Positions 34,440 to 44,376 of a stretch of 64,000 bases of DNA are shown piece after piece. Source of the stretch: Lutraria lutraria (taxonomy: Eukaryota; Mollusca; Bivalvia; Venerida; Mactridae); contig OZ026844.1 of assembly GCA_964023205.1 (NCBI GenBank), positions 25,952,934 to 26,016,933 of the forward strand, in the 5' to 3' direction. Every line of letters starts with the position of its first letter. The stretch's first letter is position 1. The notes under the pieces were generated by a model. It did no database searches. It saw only the letters and a list, made by a program, of their open reading frames with translations, and was not told where the DNA came from. A program made the translations under genes and the position numbers.

Positions 34440-35400
34440 GTTAGTATACTAAGTAATGCATGTATCGGTTTCAAAACTGTTGAAACATTTTCCAGAAACA
34501 TACATTAAAAGTTGATCGTCCCGAGACAACTTTGTAACTGTTTCTTGCTGACCGGCACTGGAATTCCTCAATAGCTTGAATCCGTTCTTGTAGAGGCATC
34601 ACACCTTTTTCTGTATGTTTGTGTCTTAAATACCCAACTTCATTTGCCATGAAAATGCACTTATTTTTATTCAATCTAACTCCATGTTTCTCTAACCATT
34701 TTTACATACATATAAGATTACGTGTTTGTCACATGTACGTCCTGTAACTAAAATACCATCTACTCAATTTCACATTGTAGACCTTGAAGCATAGTTCCCA
34801 TAGTATGTTGGAAAATTCTATGATTGTACGTAAATAACCCTTTATGAGTGTTTATGTTAACATATTTCTTCAAGTCCTCCTCCAGAACAAATTGCAGATA
34901 TGCTTGAGACATAACCAATTTTGTTAATTGTTTTCCACCAGTCAAAGTAGCATATAAATCAAGAATCTTTGGAATCGGATAGTTGTCAAATTTGGTGCAT
35001 TGGTTTATGTTCACTGTAGTCACCACATTCTCTCTGACTTACCACCTTTAAAAATTGGTACTTTGAGTGCTGCCAATCAGAAGTCTTCTGCAAGCGCTCC
35101 ACCTCTTTCATGGCATACGGAAACAGACGTACCTTGAGGTGCATGAGCTTGGCTTTCATACTCATTATTTTACCTAATTCCTCTTTGAACAAACTATCGC
35201 AGTCCCTCATAATAACTTTTAAGTTCATGGTCATGTGAAACACCTACATTTACTGCACAAATGTCTTCACAATTGGGCTTTATTCTTACCAGCCAATATC
35301 TATCAAAGAGATTGGGTCCATCATTTTTATACAACAATGATAGGCAGGGTAAATGTTTCCTCTTCATGATTCACATTTATATTACTTTTCCTAAGAATTC
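34440..35400 (-). pseudogene. Decayed Ty3/gypsy-type retrotransposon pol fragment
   Basis: Broken frames on the minus strand show reverse-transcriptase phrases: DNYPIPKILDLYATLTGGK, KLVMSQAYLQFVLEED and INTHKGLFTYNHRIF, then NKNKCIFMANEVGYLRHK, in the order expected of a Ty3/gypsy RT. Upstream text resembles the protease-RT linker (FDRYWLVRIKP). Several frameshifts and stops separate them, and no LTR, integrase or gag was recognised, so this is a dead 5'- and 3'-truncated copy. Confidence 0.8.
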
Positions 35401-36780
35401 TTAAGTAGTATAGGCACTACGTTTTCGTGATTCTGATACCTGTACAGGCGTTAGTTTTTAATCTAAACTCATCAATTGATGCAAATTTGTCAAAAAAATC
35501 TTTAAATATTGTGAACATGTTTTCTTTATAGCGTTGTAGTGGCAGAATTTGAAGATTGGGGAGGGCGGCGGGCATACACGGGACTTTAGACAGAAGACCA
35601 TTTCCGACAGGTGGGAATTTGATAGACTTAATGACTCTGGGTCCCAGGGAAATAGACTTTGGCCGGGTTTTACATCCATGTCGCATTTGATACACCAAGT
35701 AGGCTCTAGGGTGGGATTTAGACAAATACGGTTGTCTCTAGGGTGGGGATTTAGACATCAAAATTCTAGAAATGTCAAATTCCCTTGGGTCAGCTCAAAC
35801 CTTCTGGTTTAGCTGGTGACATTGAATTGCACGTAAGTTTCAACTACAGACAACATGATAGCCTTTTTAGAAGCAGAAGTGAAGCGAGAGCTTCTAAAGT
35901 GATACACCCAGTTTTCTACTTAAATAAACTGACACCTCTTATCCATACATTCATGTTGAAAAATAGTACCACTAGTTGTATAAATCGACCGATTGCAGTT
36001 TTGATATTGGATGGTTCTGTTGATTTTGAAAGCATGGGAATAATTACATTGTTTTGGCAATTCAAAGTGTAAAACAAGTTTCAGCATTCATCTGCTCAAA
36101 AAGCTTCATTCGTAAAGACAATAAATAAAAAGACACCAGCATAGCGAGGACAACAGTAGAAAGAGGTTAAGTTACAGACAGTAAATCCGCCTACTGGATA
36201 GATATAAAGTATGGAATGGACTTGATCTCGCAAAATGAACTTGTTGTTTGCAAGATGGCTTTGCATAATATATCTTTATTAATACAACTTCAACATATAT
36301 GAATTATTGTTATAACAGAATTATAAACAAGGCGTTTTAATAATTCTTTCAACCCAGGACCTCTATAGCTAGCACTGTAGACGGACACTCAAACACATAA
36401 CACACTAAAGAAATAACCCTAATATGGGAGGAATTATATTGTGGCCTAGAGTTAGTTGAGATTTTTTATATTATCTAATGCACACCTACCTAGTATTTTT
36501 TAACTTTCGTTTCTGACAGTACTGTCAGTGCTTTGATTTTTAATTGCTCCCATCAGTAATTTCATATTCCACAAAAGAATATTCCAATCTTTCAATATAT
36601 TTATTCCAACCCTCTTCCTTCTCACAAACTTATTTTAATTGTCCATAATTGTCTTTATACTCGCACAGTTACTACAAAAGTTGATCCTGTCAGGCTGTCA
36701 AAATATAATTTTGATAACTCACCGATCTGGTCCGTATATTTGATTTTATCCCATACTTAAGGTTATGAAGTAGGACGTGT
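35400..36780. other. Intergenic stretch up to EBP, probable EBP promoter at right
   Basis: 35417-35815 is open in several frames but shows no domain, and may be further decayed repeat. 36250-36800 should contain the EBP promoter and 5' UTR; no TATA box stands out. Confidence 0.35.
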
Positions 36781-36804
36781 TTCTACCTGTTGATTTGAGG
36801 CGGA

Positions 36805-37084
36805 ATGGGTGCAGAAGCTGATCATCCATATTTACCGAGGGATACATATTTACCTCATTATAAGCCTAATGTATCCAGCATAGGAGAGTTGCTTAGTATA
36901 TTTTTCGGATTAGTAGCTTTCTTGATAGTTATACTATGGGTTGCGACGAAACGACAGTCGTTCAATGTGCGCATAAAGCTCTGCTGGTTCGTTTCTTGTG
37001 GTTTTATTCATTCCATATTGGAAGGTTACTTTAGTTTGTACCATACCACACTAGCAGGCGAAGATACATATCTGGCACAGATGT
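36805..37084 (+). CDS. EBP: EBP exon 1
   Basis: Residues 1-93 plus the first base of Trp94. Donor GTAAGT at 37085. Confidence 0.95.
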
Positions 37085-39387
37085 GTAAGTATAATTTTCT
37101 CATATTTTTATCTTGTTACTTAATACTTCTTACTTAGTTAAAAATCACTGTGTTACTTCACCAACACTATAATCTCTATATTCAGCCTTGATGTCCAGCT
37201 ATGTGGATGGCAGACATTTTGATCATACCAGGGACCGGTATTTGATTATATATATGCATGAATATACAATGTAAAATAAGTTCTGGGTACCATGTAATGC
37301 ATATGTAATCGTCAAAGACCTTCGACTAACAAATAGGCTGATTGGAGGAGTTCATACGTAAATCTGTTTTTGGAAACTGAAGTTGACGAGAGTTTAGCTT
37401 TCCATATAGCCGTCCCACGCTTGCCGCGCATGATTTTTTATGTGGGCCCAAGTACTACATTCATCTACTTCCAACATGCATTTGTTAAAATAGTTTCCAT
37501 TTCATGTTGTGCAGTGCAAGTCTATTTAAGCTCAGTTTCCAAGAGTACTTTCTGTACTTTGATTATTATAAGTTGTTAAATCTTCATTTCAGGGAAGGAG
37601 TATGGTAAAGGTGACAGCAGATATGTATCGTAAGTATCTCAATAAGAAGGACAACTAAACTCTTATTAAAGTGTCAATCAACAAATTATTGAGCAAGTAA
37701 TCAGTTTGAACTAATTACAATGTATACTAACAACTAGCAATATTTATTTGACTTTCCAGTTGGCCGATTTCATAAATGACTTTGGAAAGGACAAGGCCAA
37801 ATAAAAAGTGTCTCGCCATCACACACAGGGTGTTTTGACCTTTAATCTTATGATATTACGACAGCTTATAACCTTTGAACGTATAAGTCAATTTTATTAT
37901 TTTAAGAATACAGGTAAAGTAGATAGAGTAAAACCTCGATTATCTGAATTCGGATTATCTGTAAACCATGTGTTATCTGAAATGAATATCGGCTCATATA
38001 AATTCCATTGGTATTTTACTGAACTAAGTGCATGAAGAATTGTGATCTCTGACAGCTAGACATATTTATTGGGTGCCGTTCCACACAAGCTGATATATGT
38101 GTAGAGGATTCTGAATGAAATAGGCCAACCAAAGAGTCAAATTAGTTAGTTTACCAGTCAGTCTACCGAAAGTCTCGGTACATTGTAAGATTCAACAAGG
38201 ACCGGCTTATTCAATTGACAGCCAGAATGGTCAGTCCTTTTTATACAATGTTGCTTTGTGATTTTTCAAAATAATTCCAGTGCTTTAAGTATAAACAAAT
38301 TTATTGATAACTTCTCTGTTACATGTATGGCCTATAATCACGTGGTACATTGTTTTGATAATGATTGATGCCACAGGGTCTAGAACAATGGCGGTGCCCA
38401 CGAGTTCGAAGATAAGTCATATTTTTCGTCAAAAGTTTTTAAGTTTCGAGTTTTTTATGTAGCCCATGTTTCAGCCAACAATTATCCGAATCGATCAGTG
38501 CCGAAGATAGCATTGTTACTGCCGTAGTTTGTTCATAGACCCTGCAGAGAAATTTGAAATGGACAGACTACTTCATTATTTTTTTTTCAAATTTTTCTGC
38601 AGTGTCTATGGACAAACTACGGCAGTAACAATGCCAATTTTGGTACTGATGGATTCAGAAAATTGTTGGCTAGAACATGGGCTACATGAAAAACTCGAAA
38701 CATTTAAAAACAACAAAAAATTTGACTTACCTTCAAACTTGTGCGCGTCGCCATTGTTCTCGACCCTGTGGTATCAATCAATATCAAAACAATGTTACAT
38801 GTGATTATAGGCTGTGTGCTGTTTTATGCTTGCAGTGTTAAGAACTGTACGCATAGTGACTGCTTGTTTGATAGCTAAGTTTAAGACTTACGATGTTTCA
38901 TCTGACATAGATTGCCTCCCTCATCTGATTCACACTTAATGTGGAAATTAAGATATTATGCTGCATAATGTGACTGCAAGAATTTGGTCATCTTTTACTT
39001 TTTGTCTTTTTAAGTGGTGAGACTTGTATGGTGGCTATGGAGTCAATCACAGCTTTCATTGATGGTCCTCTATGTTTCCTGACAGCAGCAGCTTATGTTT
39101 TTCCAAAGTTCTACAAGTACCGCTATGTGCTACAATTAGGAGTGTCAGTTTGTCAGTTGTATGGCGATACTTTATACTTCTCTACAGAGATACTGGAAGG
39201 ATTTATTCATAGTGACTACGGGCACCTTCTTCATTTTTGGTTCTATTTCTTCTTTCTAAATTCCTTATGGATTGTTATACCTAGTATCAACATTTTAGAT
39301 GCAGTCCTTTGTCTGAGTAAATCTCAACTATTAGCTGATGTAAATTCTGTAAGTTCTACCAAGAAGAAGAGAAATAAGCGCTATTGA
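36805..39387 (+). CDS. EBP: 3-beta-hydroxysteroid delta8-delta7 isomerase (emopamil-binding protein), 3 coding exons
   Basis: ER-membrane enzyme of sterol synthesis that shifts the double bond from C8-C9 to C7-C8. Exons 36805-37084, 37593-37629 and 39015-39387, 690 nt, 229 residues, against about 230 in vertebrates. Family features seen: CGFIHSILEGYF with His69 and Glu73, WKEYGKGDSRY at 94-104, AMESITAF with Glu115 and Thr118, and LHFWFYFFFLNSLWIVIP with Asn188 and Trp191. These correspond to catalytic and binding residues of the human enzyme. Several hydrophobic helices start at about residue 28. The end, KKKRNKRY, is a basic ER-retention type tail. All introns are GT-AG and phases agree. 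The start is the first ATG of an otherwise closed frame. Molluscs are generally thought to take up or modify sterols, so an intact EBP is informative about what they keep. Confidence 0.96.
37397..37567 (+). repeat. Dispersed repeat in EBP intron 1
   Basis: Partner of 28489-28645 (shared CTTTCCATA, ATGCATTTGTTAAA/ATGCAATTGTTAAA, TACTTTCTGTACTTTGAT). Confidence 0.6.
37593..37629 (+). CDS. EBP: EBP exon 2, 37-nt microexon
   Basis: Acceptor ATTTCAG, donor GTAAGT. Encodes KEYGKGDSRYV plus two split codons, exactly the stretch missing between exons 1 and 3 when aligned to the family. Confidence 0.93.
37926..38010 (+). mobile_element. Tigger-like end, solo fragment
   Basis: AGTAAAACCTCGATTATCTG followed by CGGATTATCTG, as at the left end of the element at 12534. 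No matching right end nearby. Confidence 0.65.
38326..38815. repeat. Foldback element with arms of about 220 bp in EBP intron 2
   Basis: Left arm (GGCCTATAATCACGTGGTAC...CTGCCGTAGTTTGTTCATAG) and right arm (CTATGGACAAACTACGGCAG...GTGATTATAGGCT) are reverse complements with scattered mismatches and small gaps, around a loop near 38560-38588. It lies in the transcribed intron of EBP. Confidence 0.88.
39015..39387 (+). CDS. EBP: EBP exon 3 with stop
   Basis: Acceptor TTTTTAAG. Opens GETCMVAMESITAF and ends KKKRNKRY, TGA at 39385-39387. Confidence 0.96.
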
Positions 39388-39999
39388 TAAGTCCTTCACC
39401 AAAGACTACCTGATATACAGTGAATGATTTTGACTATGGTACATTAAAATTGTCAATGAAAAATATTCAAATATTGCAGTATTCATTCTAACCCACTTGC
39501 CCAGAGCTAGTAAATTTCTAATCTGGCTAGTGAACTTTCTAAATATTGTGTATTATGGCTAGTGGTAAAATGTCTATTTTCAATAACCCACTTTTAATAT
39601 GGGCTCAGTGAGCACTTTAAAAAGATTAGTTCAAACACTGATAATGTATGGTAAAACTCATTTAATGACCACTTCAATATTGAGGTCTCAGCATTATAAA
39701 TGGCCAGTTATCAATACATGTATTGCTTGTATATATCAATTTGTTAATATGACCAGGTCAATAAGACTATTGGTCTCAAAAATGGTTGTAGTGTCAAGGT
39801 TTCACTGTACTACATTATTTGGAAATACGAAATGTACATGACTTGTATGTTTTACAATGAAACATAACATTATACACTTTTAGTCTGTAAAGCAGAACAA
39901 TTTAGCCACTTCCTCTATCAGACATGATTTCCCCCATTTTACAACAACGAGAATTCTGCTTTCAAAAGCTTGTTTTCCTATTTAGTTTTACATTTCTGT
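39388..39999. other. EBP 3' flank with a small Tigger-like MITE
   Basis: 39648-39807 is a MITE-like unit: GGTAAAACTCATTTAATGAC at left and, in complement, CAGTGAAACCTTGACAC at right. The rest is 3' flank without clear signals. Confidence 0.5.
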
Positions 40000-41066
40000 T
40001 TTTAGCTCACCAGAGCTCATGCTCATGGTGAGCTATTGTGATCACGTGATGTCCATCGTCCGTGCGTGCGTGTGACAGACAGTGCATTAACAATTGCTTT
40101 AAACAACATCTCCGTCTTAACCAGTTGGCCAACTTTAACGAAATTTTACGTGGATGTTCCTTGCATGAAGCTCTACAAAGGTTGTTAAAAAAATTTAATT
40201 TCATTAAAAACTGAAAAATCTTCTTGTCCAAAACCACTGAGACTAGAGTTTAGATATTTGGTTTGTAGCATTGTCAAGTGGACCTCTATCAAGTTTGTTC
40301 AAATTATTGCCCTAGGGTGAAAATTGGCCCCGCCCCATGGGTCACTTGATTTTACATAGACTTATATAGGGAAATTTTAAAATCTTCTTGTCAGAAACTA
40401 CAATGACTAGAGCTTACATATTTTGTGTGTAACATTGTTAGTGGACCTCTTCCAACTTTGTTCAAATTATTGCCCTAGGGTCAAAATTGGCCCAGCCCCA
40501 GGGGTCACTTGATTTTACATAGACTTATATAGGGAAATTTTCAAAATCATCTTGTCAGAAACCACAATCCTAGAGCCTAGATATTTTGTATGTAGCATTA
40601 TCTAGTGGACCTTTAACAAGTTTGTTCAAATTATTGCCCTGGGGTCAAAATTGGCCCTGCCCTTGGGTTTACTCTAATATATTCAGGAAAATTTTTAAAA
40701 TCTTTTTGTCCGAAACCACAAGACCTAGAGCTAAGATATTTGGTATGTAGCATTGTGTAGCGGACCTCTACCAAGTTTGTTAAAAGTATGGCCCCAAATT
40801 AGCCCACCAAGGCGTTCACATGATTTATATAGGCTTATATAGGAAAACAAAAAAAATCTTCTTGTCCAAAACCTCAAGGCCTAGAGCTTACATATTTTGT
40901 ATGTAGCATTGTCTGGTGGACATCTGCCAAGCTTGTTCAAATTATTGCCGTAGGGGCAAAATTGGCCCCGCCCCCAGGTCACTTAATTTTACAAAGGCTC
41001 ATGATAATTTTCTCTAAGAGTTTTTTTATCTGGTGAACGATATAGGGCCATCATGGCCCTCTTGTT
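40000..41066 (+). mobile_element. Modular repeat of the 'AGCTCACCAGAGCTC' subfamily, full length
   Basis: 5' palindrome AGCTCACCAGAGCTCATGCT...TGGTGAGCT. It has five modules of about 160 bp (CAAATTATTGCCCTAGGGTC, GATTTTACATAGACTTATAT). It ends GGTGAACGATATAGGGCC...GGCCCTCTTGTT. Confidence 0.9.
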
Positions 41067-41204
41067 TGTACATGCAGTTAAACCTGTGATTACAGGCTGT
41101 CAAAGAGAATCATCTTGGTCTTTAGTCAGAGAATGATCTTTTCATCAGTTATATCAGCTCATATGTGCTGAAGACCAGCCTTTGTTCACTTCATGACCTT
41201 TGTT

Positions 41205-41850
41205 TAGAGTGTTGCCTTTGTTCACTGTTTGCTTTTTGTTTACATTGTGACCATTCTTCATGGTATCCTTTGTTCACATGATGACTCTTGTTTACAGGAT
41301 GACCTTTGTTTTCATGATGGTATTTGTTCATGTGGTGATATTTGTTAATTTTTTATCATTTGTTCAGATGTTGGCCTTTACTCACATAGTGGTTTTTGAT
41401 TGCATGGTTGCCTTAAAATTATTCACATGGTTACCTTTGTTCACATTGTGACCTTTGTTTACAGGTTGGCCTTGCTTCACATTGTGGCCTCTGTTTACAA
41501 GTAGGCCTTTGTTCACATGGTCACCTATGTTTGAAGGTTGTCCTTTTTTCGCATGATGGTCTTTGGTTACCTGGTGGCTTTTGTTCACATAGTGACCTTT
41601 GTTCACATAGTGACCTTTGTTTATGGGTTGGCCTTTGTTCACATGTTGACCTTTGTTTACGGATTGTCCTTTGTTCACATGGTGACCTTTGTTTACGGGT
41701 TGGCCTTTTTTCACATGGTGACGTTTGTTTATGGGTTGGCCTTTGTTCACATTGTGACCTTTGTTTACATATTGACCTTTGATTACCTGCTTGCCTTTGT
41801 TCAGATGGTAACCTTTGTTCACATGGTGATCTTTGTTTATGAATTGATCA
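41205..41850. repeat. 18-bp minisatellite
   Basis: About 30 units of (G)CCTTTGTTCACATGGTGA type, alternating with CCTTTGTTTACGGGTTGG. Because 18 is a multiple of three, open frames persist on both strands (146 codons on the minus strand giving NKGH/NKGQ repeats, up to 134 on the plus strand). There is no splice or start evidence that either is a gene. Confidence 0.88.
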
Positions 41851-41869
41851 CTGAGTGCGTCTTAATCAC

Positions 41870-43680
41870 TGTTGGTCCGGATAAAATTGATGGGTCATCA
41901 TGTCCAGTGAAATTTAAGCTTAATGGGGTAACCCAAAACTAATGTTTTACTAGTAAATTACAAAAAAAATCCATTAATTATTATAACATCATCATATATA
42001 CATTGTGTAAACAATATTCTTTGATAAATGTAGTTGAAGCTAAATTGGATCATACGGTCCAGTAAAGGTTGATTAAATCATATAAAATGTATGCCTTTAC
42101 AAGAACAAATGTCGAGTGCTTGAAACACCCAGATGCACTTTAGGCCAAAATTTTATTATCAAGATCTTAGATATTAAGTCTGATGCATTGCCTTGTGGCC
42201 TCACACTAGTGGTCACATGTTTTTAAATAGACGATGTTTCAGCTAAGGTACTCTAACTTACTCACAGTTAATGGCACTGTTCTTGACGGTGATTGCATGG
42301 TTGTTTAATTCTAGCAATAACTTTCATGGTCTTGGTCTTTACGGCATTGATACCGAACCCAATCTGTTTATTAATTGGCTTGAATGAAAGATTTGAGACA
42401 GGATCCCTGCTATGTATATTAAGTAACAGTTCACGCTACATAAAATTAACTTAAAAACGCTGTTCAAAATTTCACAATATTTACGTGCAATGTGAGTTTA
42501 TATTAAATCAACGAATAACTGAATTTTATTTCTAAAAACTGATTTTATTAAGACAGGATATAACCAATTAAATGGTTTGACGCAATCCGCCGATCACATG
42601 TATGATCACGTCCATTGTTTGTATTATTTCAAAATCGGAAGCAGGAAATCTGATTAACTGATACATCAGTACATTTTTCTGTATATTGAATGTACATGTA
42701 TGTGACTCGTAAATTGATACAATAGCGAATAATATTTTATAGATTTTGGACTTATTCAGGAGGAGGGATCTACGATAAGTTCCGAATGGACGAAAAATAA
42801 ATGACAAACTGGTCCCCGTTGAACTGTGCATGCAATAACAATTACCATGGTACTTAGGTCCCTTTGTGAAGACCGTTACATGTCTCAGACTTGACTGTAC
42901 TTCGAATTCCACTTTAGTGGAACATAATTGCCATATTAAGCTAAAAAACGTAAAAAAATATTTACAAAGATTAGTTAACATACTTTCATACCTTGCAGCA
43001 AAAAAAAAAAGAAAATAGCAGAACGCGCAAAAATAGTGTTTTATTTGTGTCGTGGTGATGGAGACTTGAGAAGCATGTATAAAATACATTTATTGTGATA
43101 AACACTATATATAGTGCCCCTTTATCACACCCGTAAGCCGCTCCCACTATGTTTAGTTTGTCCTGCTAGGTAAGGTCGTGCTGCTATATGTTCGGTTTTT
43201 ATCGTAAAGGAAATTATCAAGGTAGTTGTTAGCTCGATTTTTATATAATCCGTTTTAATAAGGAAGAAAACAAATATTACTGTATATGTATGTGACTTTT
43301 AACTACAAGTCATAAAAATCCTAGACTATTTACTCATACAATAAGAAAGATACAGCGAGTTAAAATGCGAATTTATTACTAAAAATAAGTATTTTGCTGT
43401 TTATCAACTATTTACAGTCTTAAAACACAAGAGAGCGTTTTTTTGAAAATATAATTATAAACTGCAATGTTTACTGCATACTCTGACCAAATGAGTTTGC
43501 TATTGTCCGTCTTATAGTGGAGAAATCGACTTGTAAACAAACATAGGTGAACAAAGGTTAGTCCCTAAGTCTACCCCGAGCAGGACCTCAGTCTATCCGG
43601 AGCGGGACCAAATTTGTTCACAAGTTGATTTGAAAAACTTTGTATGACGAAATAGCCAGTCACGCTATAAGTGACACTTC
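41870..43680. other. Intergenic stretch with an unrecognised 173-codon frame
   Basis: A minus-strand open frame runs from 43089 to 42568. It is basic and hydrophobic in patches, with no domain I recognise and no orthologous look. AT-rich composition and lack of splice context make it doubtful. Nothing else is seen. Confidence 0.3.
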
Positions 43681-43690
43681 TTGATAATAG

Positions 43691-44200
43691 CAAGGACTTA
43701 TATATACATACATGGATTCGCAACTGCTAAAAATAGCTCAAACGATATCGTTCGGCGATCCCACAATGCATTGCTTTAATTTTATACTCAGCAATTTCCG
43801 ACAGCTGTAATTTGGGTGTTTACGAATTTGATTATCCTAAAAAACAATTGGGCACGGGAAATTGGTAAAGGATGCAACAAATTCCTTAAAGATATTGAGA
43901 TACATTTATAATCCACAAAGTCTAAGTATATAAGCATTGAAAAAGGCATCAGTCGAACATTTTAAACTCCAAGATGGCGGACATCTATTATAATCCATTC
44001 GTCTCCGAGATTAAACATTCGGAATACCACGGATATTTTCGCTTTTATTATCATTCGGATTATCACGGATATTTTCGTATTTTCGCTTTTGTAAACAATA
44101 GCTTGTATTCCCGATGATTCACGTCTTATTATCGCGGGATTTGATTACTTTAAATTGTTAATACGGAAGTTGCGAATCCATGTATGTATATAAGTCCTTG
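43691..44200. mobile_element. 510-bp MITE copy 3, 7-bp target duplication
   Basis: Same termini CAAGGACTTATA... and interior as the copies at 8842 and 11082. Flanked by ATAATAG on both sides (43684-43690 and 44201-44207). Ends 130 bp before the CYYR1-like start codon. Confidence 0.93.
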
Positions 44201-44330
44201 ATAATAGTGAAGTTGACTACACCATAAACGTATGAGAACGGACGTGATCTGTCCTAGTGTGACTTTGTATTGTTTACTACACTTGGCTATATATCCTGGT
44301 TATAAACTTCGTAGTTTATTTAGCCGAACA
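44201..44330 (+). promoter_or_regulatory. Presumed proximal promoter/5' UTR of the CYYR1-like gene
   Basis: Only 130 bp between the MITE and the start codon. A TATATAT-like stretch near 44287 may be a core element. Placement by position only. Confidence 0.3.
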
Positions 44331-44376
44331 ATGGATGCAAGACACTTCGCTTGGACTTTGTGTTTCTTTATTTTGT
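44331..44376 (+). CDS. CYYR1-like exon 1 (signal peptide)
   Basis: 46 nt, donor GTAAGT at 44377. Confidence 0.82.

Noticed and set aside
35549..35812. Frames on both strands at 35.4-35.8 kb as coding
   Set aside because: Both strands are open over the same bases with no recognisable motif; probably decayed repeat.
41382..41822. 146-codon minus-strand frame with NKGH/NKGQ repeats
   Set aside because: Produced by the 18-bp minisatellite, and the opposite strand is also open. No promoter, splice or conserved domain evidence.
42568..43089. 173-codon minus-strand frame as a gene
   Set aside because: Longest single frame outside TDG, but composition is that of AT-rich noncoding DNA, no domain is recognised, and it has no splice partner. 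Mentioned only in a region entry.
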